The position numbers and the translations under genes were made by a program. The notes beneath the pieces were generated by a model. The model did not search any database, was not told where the DNA came from, and worked only from the letters and a program-made list of their open reading frames with translations. Of a stretch of DNA of 33,171 bases, positions 21,372-30,636 are shown piece after piece. Each line of letters starts with the position of its first letter. Position 1 is the first letter of the stretch. Location of the stretch: positions 1 to 33,171 of the forward strand of contig JAFUGJ010000028.1 of NCBI GenBank assembly GCA_017469425.1. Reading direction: 5' to 3'. The stretch comes from Bacteroidales bacterium. GTDB lineage: Bacteria; Bacteroidota; Bacteroidia; Bacteroidales; UBA932.

Positions 21372-23480
21372 ATGAAAACCATACTTGCACTATTTCTGTT
21401 CTCTGCTTTGCTGCAGTCGCCTTCGAAACAGGTGACGGTTCAGGCTTCGCTCGACGGAAACGGACGCCCGCAGTGGTCCGTCGCATACAAAGGACGCCCC
21501 GTCGTACTTGAAAGCGGGCTCGGTCTGGAACTTCTTCCGAGCACCCGTGCGAGCAAAGGGCTTGCCGAAACCAGCCTCATGGACGGATTCGAGGTTGAGG
21601 GCTCTTCCGTAAACACTTTCGACGAAACCTGGGAACCCGTTCTTGGGGAGGCATCGGCGATACGCAACAATTACGAGGAACTCGAACTGCGCCTGCTGCA
21701 GAGGGAAAGCGGCAGGAGAATGACAATACGCTTCCGCGCTTACGATTACGGTGCAGCGCTGCGCTATGAGTTCCCGGAGCAGAAGGAACTGGAATTCTTC
21801 CTCATAAAAGAAGAACATACCCAGTTTGCGATGGCAGGCGACCATACCGCCTGGTGGATTCCCGGCGATTATGATTCTGAAGAATTCCGCACCCAGAAGA
21901 CCCGCCTGAGTGAAATCCGCGCCGGAATGCCAGAAGCTGTGGATACATACTGGACGGCCCATTCTTTCTCGCCTACAGGGGTCCAGACTCCGCTTCAGAT
22001 GAAGACTTCCGACGGACTTTATGTCAACATTCACGAAGCGGCGTGCGTGGACTACTCCACGATGAGCCTCGAACTCGACGACTCCTCCATGGTGTTCGAA
22101 TCGCATCTCACCCCGGATGCCGAAGGGGTGAAAGGCTATATGCAGGCTCCCTGTCATACTCCCTGGCGCAGTGTGCTCGTCAGCGACAGGGCGACTGACA
22201 TGCTCAGCTGCAAGCTCACCCTGAACCTGAACGACCCCTGCGCCTACGATGATGTAAGCTGGATTCATCCGGTTAAATACATCGGGGTTTGGTGGGAGAT
22301 GATTGCAGGCCGGGGTTCCTGGGCGTATTCCAACCTAACCAGCGTGAAACTGGGCCGGACCGACTTCGCTTCGGTCGCTCCCAACGGTAAGCACCGGGCG
22401 AACAATGCCGAAGTGCGCCGGTATATAGATTTTGCGGCTGAAAACGGATTCGATGCCGTGCTGGTGGAAGGATGGAATCAGGGATGGGAAGACTGGGAGC
22501 TCCATACCAAGGAGGATGTCTTCGACTTCGTGACGCCCTATCCCGACTTTGACATCGAAGCCCTCAACGAATATGCCCATTCAAAGGGGGTGCGCCTGGT
22601 GATGCATCACGAGACGGCTTCGTCGGTGAGCAATTACGAAAGGCGTATGCCGGAGGCTTTTGCCCTGATGGATAAATATGGTTACGATGCCGTGAAAACG
22701 GGATATTGCGGTGACATCATTCCCCGTGGAGAGCATCATTACGGGCAGATGATGAACCGTCATTACCTTTATGTCGTGAAGCAGGCGGCGGAGCATCACA
22801 TTATGGTGAACGCCCACGAGGCGAGCCGTCCTACCGGCCTGAGCCGTACATATCCGAATCTCATTGCGCAGGAAAGTGCGAGGGGGATGGAGTACGAGTG
22901 CTTTGAGAAAAAGAAGGGGAATCCGGTTGAACATACGGTGATTCTTCCTTTCACCCGCCTGCAGGGGGGAGCCATGGATTACACTCCCGGTATCTTCCGC
23001 ACCCGGCTCGACTGGGCAGGCAATCCCATGCAGGTGCACAGTACGCTTGCAGGGCAGCTGTCGCTGTATCTCGTGATGTACAGCCCCCTGCAGATGGCCG
23101 CCGACCTGCCGGAACACTATGAAATGTATCCGGACGCCTTCAAATTCATAAAGGAAGTCGCCCTTGACTGGGACGATTCCGTGTATCTTGAGGCTGAACC
23201 TGGAGAATATATCACCGTGGCCCGCAAGGCAAAGGGGAGCGATGACTGGTTCCTCGGAGGCAAGAGCGCAGGTGAACGCGACGCTTCTCTCAAACTTGAC
23301 TTCCTCCCGAAAGGGCGCAAATACCTTCTTACCTTGTATGCCGATGCTCCCGGGGCCGACTGGGAAAATGCTCCGGACCGCTATGTCATCAGCTCCCGCA
23401 AGGTGCGGGCGTCGGACAGACTGCAGGTTCACATTGCCCGCGGCGGCGGTTTTGCGGCTTCGTTGAAGGCCATGGACTAA
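21372..23480 (+). CDS. Glycoside hydrolase family 97 (inverting, SusB-like)
   Basis: This 702-residue GH97 enzyme is probably an alpha-glucosidase in the periplasm. It has a short signal peptide (MKTILALFLFSALLQS), an N-terminal beta-sandwich, then the barrel with IGVWWEMIAGRGSWAYS (304-320), MHHETASS (E414), PRGEHHYGQ (451-459), NAHEASRPTG (E483) and SARGMEYE (E507). The spacing E414, E483, E507 is the same as E439, E508, E532 of Bacteroides SusB, which uses the inverting mechanism. The residue at the nucleophile position of retaining GH97 enzymes is not an aspartate here (AVKTGY). The gene starts 6 nt after the preceding stop and ends directly at the SusC start, so it belongs to the operon. 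Confidence 0.93.
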   Translation: MKTILALFLFSALLQSPSKQVTVQASLDGNGRPQWSVAYKGRPVVLESGLGLELLPSTRASKGLAETSLMDGFEVEGSSVNTFDETWEPVLGEASAIRNNYEELELRLLQRESGRRMTIRFRAYDYGAALRYEFPEQKELEFFLIKEEHTQFAMAGDHTAWWIPGDYDSEEFRTQKTRLSEIRAGMPEAVDTYWTAHSFSPTGVQTPLQMKTSDGLYVNIHEAACVDYSTMSLELDDSSMVFESHLTPDAEGVKGYMQAPCHTPWRSVLVSDRATDMLSCKLTLNLNDPCAYDDVSWIHPVKYIGVWWEMIAGRGSWAYSNLTSVKLGRTDFASVAPNGKHRANNAEVRRYIDFAAENGFDAVLVEGWNQGWEDWELHTKEDVFDFVTPYPDFDIEALNEYAHSKGVRLVMHHETASSVSNYERRMPEAFALMDKYGYDAVKTGYCGDIIPRGEHHYGQMMNRHYLYVVKQAAEHHIMVNAHEASRPTGLSRTYPNLIAQESARGMEYECFEKKKGNPVEHTVILPFTRLQGGAMDYTPGIFRTRLDWAGNPMQVHSTLAGQLSLYLVMYSPLQMAADLPEHYEMYPDAFKFIKEVALDWDDSVYLEAEPGEYITVARKAKGSDDWFLGGKSAGERDASLKLDFLPKGRKYLLTLYADAPGADWENAPDRYVISSRKVRASDRLQVHIARGGGFAASLKAMD

Positions 23481-26400
23481 ATGAATAATATGAATACAAG
23501 CATTATAATGAAAAGAATCCTCTTTGCGGCGTTACTGCTTTTCGCCTGCGGAAGCATGACGCTTTCAGCCGCTCCCGCGCCGACCCATGTCGTGAAAGGT
23601 GTGGTTGCCGATGAAACGGGAGAGCCGCTGCCCGGGGCCTATGTCCTTGTAAAGGGCAGTTCCCGTGGTGTCCTCACCGACGCCGACGGCACTTACAGCC
23701 TGGATGCGGCAGATTCCGAAACACTCGTTTTCCAGTTCCTCGGCTTTGAAGACACCGAGGTGAAGGTGGCGGGGCAGACGGTAATCAATGTTTCCCTCAA
23801 ACTCAAGGGCGATGCCCTCGACGAGGTTACGGTGGTGGCTTATGGCACCCAAAGGAAAGCAAGCGTGATAGGCGCAATTTCCACGATTGAGACCGGTGCG
23901 CTGCGTATGCCCGTGGGTAACCTGTCGTCGGCGCTTGCCGGCAAGATGGCCGGACTGGTGGTGCTGCAGCGCACTTCGGAACCCGGCGCCGGTGCCGATT
24001 TCTGGATACGCGGCGTGAATACTTTCGGAAGCAACTCGCGGCCTCTGGTTCTGGTGGACGGCATAGAGCGCAGCATGGATAATGTCGATGTCGAGGACAT
24101 CGCTTCATTCTCAATCCTCAAAGATGCCACGGCAACCGCACTCTACGGCGTGAGGGGCGCAAACGGCATCATCATCATCACCACCAAGAGGGGAGCCGAA
24201 TCGGAACCCAAGGTAAGCGTCAAGGCCGAGTTCGGCACGACCACCCCAGTGCAGGTTCCCAAGATGGCTTCCACCTCCCAGTGGATAGATTTCTACAACG
24301 AACTCTATCACGACCAGGGGTCCGCCCCGGTGATTTCGGAATATGAGAAAGAGCTTTATCTGAGCGGTACCGACCCCGACCTTTATCCTTCCGTGGACTG
24401 GATGAAAACGGTTTTCAAGGATTTCGCCAGCACCTCCAAATACAATGTCAGCGTAACGGGAGGAAGCCCCAAGTGGCATTATTATGTGGGAGGAAGCTAC
24501 TATCACGAAGGCGGCATCCTGAATACCGCGGCGAACGAGAGGTATGATTCCAACATGGACTACAACAAGTTCAGTTTCCGAAGCAATGTGGACATCAACA
24601 TCACCAAGTCCACGGTGCTCGGCCTCTCCCTCTCCACTCAGTATTCCATCAGGAACACCCCGGGTATCTCCGATGTGTCGAACATCTATTCCAATGTGAT
24701 GCAGGTTACGCCCATAGCCACGCCCGTAATCTATTCCGACGGCACTTTCGCCCGTGCGAAGATGGGACGCAACCCTTACAACGACATCAACAACATGGGT
24801 TATCGCCGCGAGAACAACATGACGGCCCAGAGCCTTCTCTCGCTCACCCAGTATTTCGGCGACATCGTCGATTGGCTGGACGGCCTGCAGGCGAACCTCA
24901 AGGTGAGTTGGGATGCCTTCAACGGCGCAGCCCTCCGCCGCTACATCGATCCTCCGATGTACAGGGCAACCGGGCGCGACTCCAATGGCGCACTTGTGTA
25001 TGAGCAGGTTACCGATGGCGACAATTACATGCAGCTCGCGCGTTCCAACAGCTCTTCCACGACTATCAATGCCGAGGCATCCGCAACATACGAGCGGACC
25101 ATCGCCACGAATCATAGGGTGAGCGGAATGTTCCTGTTCTCGATACGCAACTATCAGAACAACATGGCAGGCAACTATATCGAGGCGTTCCCTTACCGTA
25201 ATATCGGTATTGCAGGAAGGGCGACCTACTCCTATGGCGACCGCTACTTCTCCGAATTCAACTTCGGCTACAATGGCTCCGAGAACTTTGCTCCCGGACA
25301 TAAATTCGGTTTCTTCCCTTCGTATGCACTCGGCTATCTTATCAGCAATGAGCCTTTCTGGAATGGCATAAAAGATAAGGTCAGCCTTCTCAAATTCAAG
25401 GTGTCATATGGCAAGATAGGCAACGACCAGATTGGAGGCGGACGGCGTTTCGCTTTTAATACTACCATGAACACAGGTGCGGCAGGCTTTGCTTTCGGTG
25501 ACGGGTCCAACCGCAATTATGAATCCGGAATCTCCACCGGCGACATGGGCAATGCCGAAGTTACCTGGGAGGAAGCGCAGAAGTTCAATGCCGGATTCGA
25601 ACTCGAACTCTTCCGCCATTTCAAGCTCAATGCCGACTATTTCCAGGATAACCGCAAAGGCATCTTCATCCTTCGCGAGTCCACGCCTTCGGTCGTGGGC
25701 GTGAATGTGGCGCAGTATGTGAACCTCGGCCACATGATTAACAGGGGTGTGGACCTCAGTGTCGAGTATGACCACAATTTCTCGAACGGACTTTATGTAT
25801 CGGGCAGGGCCAATTACACTTACAGCCGCAACAAGCGCCTGTATGACGACAAGCCCGACCAGATTTACCGCTACCAGAACCTTGCGGGCTATATCAACAG
25901 TCAGCAGATGGGACTTATTGCCGAAGGGCTTTTCGAAAGCGAATCCGACATAATGAACTGGCCGGTGCAGACTTTCAGCACCGTCCGCCCCGGGGACATC
26001 AAATACCGCGATGTCAATGGCGACGGCCTTGTAGACAAGTATGACATGGTTCCGATAGGTTATTCCACGATTCCGGAAATCAACTATGGCTTCGGCCTCA
26101 GCGTTGCCTACAAGGGTTTCGACGCGTCCGTGTTCTTCAGCGGCGTCGGACATGTCACGCGAATCATCGGCGGCAACAACCTGTCGGGAGCCACCTACGA
26201 GGTTGATCAGCTCGGGCAGATTTATGCCGATGTGGCAGAGCACCGCTGGACCCTTACGAATTATGAGAACGGCGTCGACCAGTCGGACGCCCGTTATCCG
26301 CGTCTTTCGCTCAACGAAGTGGATAACAATACCCAGGCTTCCACTTTCTGGCAGAAGGACATGAGTTTCCTGCGCCTGAAGAATGCCGAGCTGGGATACA

Positions 26401-26579
26401 CCATTCCCAAGAAAGCCGTGCAGAAGCTGAAACTCTCCACCGTCCGTTTCTATGTGTCGGGCGTGAACCTCCTCACTTTCTCGAAGTTCAAGCTCTGGGA
26501 TCCCGAGCTCAATGTGAGCTATGGCAATGCTTATCCCCAGATGCAGACTTACACATTTGGCGTCAATGTTAACTTCTAA
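23481..26579 (+). CDS. SusC/RagA-family TonB-dependent outer-membrane transporter
   Basis: This 1032-residue outer-membrane barrel protein imports oligosaccharides with its SusD partner. It has a signal peptide (MKRILFAALLLFACGSMTLSA) and an N-terminal carboxypeptidase-regulatory-like domain at about 37-110 (VKGVVADETGEPLPGAYV). The plug domain follows, with DEVTVVAYGTQRKASV, SALAGKMAGLVV, FWIRGVNTFGSNSRPLVLVDG and SFSILKDATATALYGVRGANG. The rest is the 22-strand barrel, ending in a phenylalanine (FGVNVNF). The ATG at 23481 follows the GH97 stop without a gap; an ATG at 23508 that begins the signal peptide proper is an equally good start. SusD follows 5 nt later. Confidence 0.97.
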   Translation: MNNMNTSIIMKRILFAALLLFACGSMTLSAAPAPTHVVKGVVADETGEPLPGAYVLVKGSSRGVLTDADGTYSLDAADSETLVFQFLGFEDTEVKVAGQTVINVSLKLKGDALDEVTVVAYGTQRKASVIGAISTIETGALRMPVGNLSSALAGKMAGLVVLQRTSEPGAGADFWIRGVNTFGSNSRPLVLVDGIERSMDNVDVEDIASFSILKDATATALYGVRGANGIIIITTKRGAESEPKVSVKAEFGTTTPVQVPKMASTSQWIDFYNELYHDQGSAPVISEYEKELYLSGTDPDLYPSVDWMKTVFKDFASTSKYNVSVTGGSPKWHYYVGGSYYHEGGILNTAANERYDSNMDYNKFSFRSNVDINITKSTVLGLSLSTQYSIRNTPGISDVSNIYSNVMQVTPIATPVIYSDGTFARAKMGRNPYNDINNMGYRRENNMTAQSLLSLTQYFGDIVDWLDGLQANLKVSWDAFNGAALRRYIDPPMYRATGRDSNGALVYEQVTDGDNYMQLARSNSSSTTINAEASATYERTIATNHRVSGMFLFSIRNYQNNMAGNYIEAFPYRNIGIAGRATYSYGDRYFSEFNFGYNGSENFAPGHKFGFFPSYALGYLISNEPFWNGIKDKVSLLKFKVSYGKIGNDQIGGGRRFAFNTTMNTGAAGFAFGDGSNRNYESGISTGDMGNAEVTWEEAQKFNAGFELELFRHFKLNADYFQDNRKGIFILRESTPSVVGVNVAQYVNLGHMINRGVDLSVEYDHNFSNGLYVSGRANYTYSRNKRLYDDKPDQIYRYQNLAGYINSQQMGLIAEGLFESESDIMNWPVQTFSTVRPGDIKYRDVNGDGLVDKYDMVPIGYSTIPEINYGFGLSVAYKGFDASVFFSGVGHVTRIIGGNNLSGATYEVDQLGQIYADVAEHRWTLTNYENGVDQSDARYPRLSLNEVDNNTQASTFWQKDMSFLRLKNAELGYTIPKKAVQKLKLSTVRFYVSGVNLLTFSKFKLWDPELNVSYGNAYPQMQTYTFGVNVNF

Positions 26580-26584
26580 GCAGT

Positions 26585-28588
26585 ATGAAAACGAAACTCT
26601 ATATTTTGATGCTTGCCGTTTCGGTCGTGCTTGCTGCATCCTGCGAGGATTATCTGACAGTCAAGCTGTACGACCAGGCAAATCTTGAAGAAATATTCTC
26701 CAAGAGCAACACTACGCACCGCTACCTGCGTCAGCTGTATTCGTATATTCCTGAAGACGAATCGGTCGACAACCGAGAAGGATGGGTGGTCTCCCGCAGC
26801 GACGAAGCCCAGAACTCCGCCGTTACCTTCGTGCATTACCTGTCGTATCGCACCGGCAATTATTCTCCGGCCACCGCCGGACGCACCGACAATGGTGAAG
26901 ATGATGCCTATCGCCCGTGGAACGAGATGTACAAGGCCATCAACCAGTGCACCATATTCATGAACAATGTTGACCTCGACAAGGAGGACAGCGCAGGCGA
27001 CCGAGAGTACATGAAGGCTCAGGCCCGCTTCCTGAGGGCATATTTCTACTATGTGCTTTTCCGTCAGTATGGCCCCGTTTTCCTTTGGATGGACTCGGAT
27101 TATAACGCAGTAACGCCCGACGAATCTCTGGAAGGGGCAACTGTCGACCGCCATACGGTTGACCAGAATGTCCGCTTTATCGTGTCGGAACTCGACAAGG
27201 CGATTGAGGCTCTGCCCCTTCGCGTGGGCGACAACGACCTGGAATCCACTTCCCGCTGGACCGGTATGGCTACCAAAGGGGCGGCTATGGCCGTCAAATC
27301 CAGGGTACTTCTCATGGCGGCTTCTCCTCTCTACAATGGCTGCGACCTTTACAAAGGGCAGATGCGCAATCTCCGCGGCGACTATCTTTTCCCCCAGACG
27401 GCTGATGCTTCTAAATGGGACAAGGCTGCCGATGCTGCCTACGACCTCATCAAGCTTGCCGAAGACGAAGGACTGTATGAACTGGTAAAAGACCAGCCTT
27501 ATCCTTCCGGGTCGCAGTATGAAGATACTCCCCAGCAGCATGGGGCATGGGATTATGAACAGGTTTTCCATACCAAATGGAACAAGGAAATCGTGTGGGG
27601 ATGGTGGAAGCGCGAATCCTCGGAGTACTCTTACCTTTGGGGAAACGGGCAGCAGCTTGCACTCACGCTGCCTCCGGCTCCCGCGCTGCACTATCATGGC
27701 TTCGCACATGTTTCCCCTTCGCTCAAACTTGTCGATGCCTTCCCGGTATGGGAAACGGGACGCTATCCTGTCACGGGATATGAGAGTACCGGCGGCAGGC
27801 TGGATTATTCAAGGCCGATCGTGGATGCCGAATCGCATTACCAGAGCGACGGCTGGACCGAAAACTACAAGGCTCCGGTAAATACTCCCTGGGCGCCCGC
27901 TTTCAAGGCGCATAATTCCACCGTTGGCAGGGATCCCCGCTATTATGCAAGCCTCGTTCCCAACGGATGGCCCTGGCCCAACGCCAACAAGGCGAAGTTC
28001 TTCTCATGTTACAACTCCGCCGAGTGCATTTCGCAGTGGGCCGCGAACGGCGACCACAACCGCGTGGGCTATGTGTGGCGCAAATGGTATCCCACCGACC
28101 TCAACCTTGACGACAATAACAGCTACCACATTTACGAGGTCTATCCTTCCATCCGTCTGGCAGAGATATATCTTAACTATGCCGAAGCCATGAACGAAAG
28201 GAGCGCCCGCAATGGGGCCGTTGCCTGCGAATACATCAACAAAGTGCGCAACCGCGTCGGCCTCAATAACATAGAAGACGCCTATCCCGGCATAGAAGGC
28301 AATCAGGCCCTGCTGCGCTGGGTAATCCGCATGGAGAGGATGTGCGAGTTCAACGGTGAGGCTGTGCGTCACTACGATGCCGTGCGCTGGATGATAGCCA
28401 AGGACGAATATACGACCAAGAACTGGACCCTGAAACTCTCGGCCACCACCTATGAGGAATCTTACGAAAGGGTGAGCGATGATTTTGTCGGAGGCGACCC
28501 TACTTTCACCGACCGTGACTATCTGTTCCCCCTGTCGAACAACCAGCTTTCGGAGATGACCAACATTACCCAGAACTATGGATGGTAA
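26585..28588 (+). CDS. SusD/RagB-family glycan-binding lipoprotein
   Basis: This 667-residue surface lipoprotein caps the SusC barrel and binds the glycan. The lipobox ends at C20 (VVLAASC), followed by EDYLTV, a standard SusD start. The TPR-like helical core shows YRPWNEMYKAINQCTIFMNNV, AQARFLRAYFYYVLFRQYGPV (about 140-160), GAAMAVKSRVLLMAASPLYNG, and IRLAEIYLNYAEAMNE with CEYINKVRNRVGL, then RMERMCEFNGEAVRHYDAVRWM. These are the usual family signatures. It is longer than many SusD proteins (about 550-600 residues). The start ATG is 5 nt after the SusC stop. Confidence 0.96.
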   Translation: MKTKLYILMLAVSVVLAASCEDYLTVKLYDQANLEEIFSKSNTTHRYLRQLYSYIPEDESVDNREGWVVSRSDEAQNSAVTFVHYLSYRTGNYSPATAGRTDNGEDDAYRPWNEMYKAINQCTIFMNNVDLDKEDSAGDREYMKAQARFLRAYFYYVLFRQYGPVFLWMDSDYNAVTPDESLEGATVDRHTVDQNVRFIVSELDKAIEALPLRVGDNDLESTSRWTGMATKGAAMAVKSRVLLMAASPLYNGCDLYKGQMRNLRGDYLFPQTADASKWDKAADAAYDLIKLAEDEGLYELVKDQPYPSGSQYEDTPQQHGAWDYEQVFHTKWNKEIVWGWWKRESSEYSYLWGNGQQLALTLPPAPALHYHGFAHVSPSLKLVDAFPVWETGRYPVTGYESTGGRLDYSRPIVDAESHYQSDGWTENYKAPVNTPWAPAFKAHNSTVGRDPRYYASLVPNGWPWPNANKAKFFSCYNSAECISQWAANGDHNRVGYVWRKWYPTDLNLDDNNSYHIYEVYPSIRLAEIYLNYAEAMNERSARNGAVACEYINKVRNRVGLNNIEDAYPGIEGNQALLRWVIRMERMCEFNGEAVRHYDAVRWMIAKDEYTTKNWTLKLSATTYEESYERVSDDFVGGDPTFTDRDYLFPLSNNQLSEMTNITQNYGW

Positions 28589-28601
28589 AACATTGAATGT
28601 C

Positions 28602-29483
28602 ATGAAAAAAGTATATTTTCTTTCGGTTCTCGCACTCTCGCTCTGCATGGCTCATTCATGTGAAGATTACCGGGATGATTACCTGCTCGGGAACACTGTC
28701 TATATCCGCCCCGATGCCACGCCGGTGCGCAATTGCTCGGTTTATTCTCCGGTGCAGGAATTCGGCGTCATCCGCAGCGGTGCCCTCAAGGATGGGGGAG
28801 AGGTGCGGCTTGGCACTTCGGCAACGCTTCTTGTCAAGTATAACATAGCCTCCGGCACCAAGTATGTGAATATGCCCTCGTCGCAGTTCAGCCTCGGTAA
28901 TGATGTCCTCGATTTCGGCAGCGACGATGCCTGCCTGCTCAGTACCGTGAGCTGGGATGCCGATGCCCTCGCTGCGCGCATCGCTTCGTCAAAGGACGAC
29001 CTTGTCATCCCGCTTTCGATAGTAGATGCGCAGCTGCCTGTGGTGCAGGACCGCAACCTGCTGATTATCCGCCCTGTAATCCCTTCGTATTCCATGAGCG
29101 TCTCGAGTGTCCGGGTGAGCCTTCAGCAAGGCGACAAGAATCCCCGTCAGGGTTCCGCCACCATTGTCCTGGACTATCCTCTCTCCGACAGGGAGCTTAC
29201 TTTGGGGCTGACCCACGACCCTTCCCTCGCTTCGGGCTTTCGCGGTTCCGCCGCCCCCGACGGGTTCTTTACCCTCACATCATCCACCGTTACCTTCAAG
29301 GCGGGGGAGACTTCTGCTGATTTCACTTTCAGCATAGACCCTGCCAAGCTTTATGACGACGATGGCGGCTGGCTGCTCAGCGGCTCCAGAGTCTATTCGG
29401 CCCCCGTTGCGATAAGTTCGTCTTCGGTTTCCGGCCTGTCACAGGGAAGGACTGTATGTTACATTTATGCTGCTGCGGAATAA
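28602..29483 (+). CDS. DUF1735-type lipoprotein of the sus-like operon
   Basis: This 293-residue surface lipoprotein has its lipid cysteine at C20 (LCMAHSC). Two beta-sandwich units are visible. The first spans about 35-150, with VRLGTSATLLVKYNIASGT and DDLVIPLSIVDAQLPV. The second spans about 160-290, with ATIVLDYPLSDRELTLGL, VTFKAGETSADFTFSI and YSAPVAISSSS. This pattern matches DUF1735 proteins, which follow SusD in many Bacteroidetes loci and are thought to bind glycans at the cell surface. I chose the ATG at 28602, which gives a proper signal peptide, over an in-frame ATG at 28578 that overlaps susD. The next gene begins 1 nt after its stop. Confidence 0.8.
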   Translation: MKKVYFLSVLALSLCMAHSCEDYRDDYLLGNTVYIRPDATPVRNCSVYSPVQEFGVIRSGALKDGGEVRLGTSATLLVKYNIASGTKYVNMPSSQFSLGNDVLDFGSDDACLLSTVSWDADALAARIASSKDDLVIPLSIVDAQLPVVQDRNLLIIRPVIPSYSMSVSSVRVSLQQGDKNPRQGSATIVLDYPLSDRELTLGLTHDPSLASGFRGSAAPDGFFTLTSSTVTFKAGETSADFTFSIDPAKLYDDDGGWLLSGSRVYSAPVAISSSSVSGLSQGRTVCYIYAAAE

Positions 29484-29484
29484 T

Positions 29485-30636
29485 ATGAGAAAGATAATGT
29501 TTGCCTCGGCGTTTGCCGTATTGCTGATTGCTTCCTGCTGCGGACATGGCTCCGTGAAGGAACCTGCAGATGGTTTTACCGATATGATTCTCTGTTACGG
29601 GGGAAGCCCGAACAGGGGAGCCCTTAATAAATGGGATGCCGAGCGATTCTCAACGCTTGTGAGCTATACCGATACTACGGGGAAGGCGCACTGGCTTTTC
29701 GACGGCTTCCTTGCAATAGAACCCAGGCTCTTCGGCCGGAGCAGCGACCCCGTGGATGTGTGCCTGTCGCAGGAGGACATGGGCGGATGGCACGAAAGCG
29801 GGCGCAAGGAGCACTGGCAGGAACTGATTGACTTCTGGTTCGCTCCCGACAATGGCTTTGCGGAACTCGACAAGGCAATCGATATTGCTTCCCGCAAGCT
29901 CGGAAAGGCACCTTACAAGAGAAAGGTGGTTATGAACCTGCCCGATGCGGTGATGCACAGGATATTTGAAGATACGCTGTCCACTACCGTCTATTGGGGC
30001 TCATACGAAGGACGCAAGCTCGATTTCAGCAGGCCGGAGGACAGGGCCGCCGCGTGCCGGTGGTATATCGACGCCGTTGACAGTACCTTCAAGGCGGCAA
30101 AGTTCCGCAACATAGAGCTTATAGGCTTTTACATCCACTGCGAGGAACTTCCCACTCCCACCAAGGGTTGGCGCTGGCCGTGGAAGAAGATGGATACTTA
30201 TCTTCCGATGGTTGCGGATTACCTGCATTCCAAGGGGCTGAAGCTCACCTGGATTCCCTACCGTGAGGCGGCAAGCTATGATTCGCCGGACGAACTGGGC
30301 ATAGACCTCTGCTGGATGCAGCCCAATTATTACTGGGAGGGTGACAAGTATCCTTTTGACGCGTCCATGAAGATGATTACGGACAACGACCTTGGAATGG
30401 AATTCGAGTTTGACGACAGGCTTCTTTCATCCTCGCCACAGCATCAGGAACAGCGTCGCCGTTTCGCGCTCTATTATGACTGGGCAAAGGCGTCCGGAGT
30501 TTACGGCACCAAGACTTTCACCCATTTCCAGGACCATGACACCGTGCGCAACCTCGCCCTGTCTGACGACCCGGACGACCAGAGGCTCTATCACGAATAC
30601 TGCAGCTTTATCATAAACAATCCTTTGCGTAAGTGA
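29485..30636 (+). CDS. DUF4855 lipoprotein, first of two
   Basis: This 383-residue lipoprotein has its lipid cysteine at C18 (LLIASC). It matches the DUF4855 family as I recall it, a family without a proven activity. Visible motifs are DMILCYGG (33-40), LVSYTDTTGKAHWLFDGFLAIE (58-79), VVMNLPD, TTVYWGSYEG, IGFYIHCEELP (213-223; E220, E221), LTWIPYREAASY, DLCWMQPNYYW and LGMEFEFDD (303-311; E306, E308). Alternating beta strands and helices with acidic residues at strand ends look like a TIM barrel, so a glycosidase is plausible. The ATG at 29485 gives a clean signal peptide; an ATG at 29467 is possible. A paralogue follows with a 4-nt overlap. Confidence 0.78.
   Translation: MRKIMFASAFAVLLIASCCGHGSVKEPADGFTDMILCYGGSPNRGALNKWDAERFSTLVSYTDTTGKAHWLFDGFLAIEPRLFGRSSDPVDVCLSQEDMGGWHESGRKEHWQELIDFWFAPDNGFAELDKAIDIASRKLGKAPYKRKVVMNLPDAVMHRIFEDTLSTTVYWGSYEGRKLDFSRPEDRAAACRWYIDAVDSTFKAAKFRNIELIGFYIHCEELPTPTKGWRWPWKKMDTYLPMVADYLHSKGLKLTWIPYREAASYDSPDELGIDLCWMQPNYYWEGDKYPFDASMKMITDNDLGMEFEFDDRLLSSSPQHQEQRRRFALYYDWAKASGVYGTKTFTHFQDHDTVRNLALSDDPDDQRLYHEYCSFIINNPLRK

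Noticed and set aside
24111-26639. Two long minus-strand frames (396 and 411 codons) opposite the SusC gene
   Set aside because: They are antisense to a well-supported TonB-dependent transporter and have no recognisable domains or start context.
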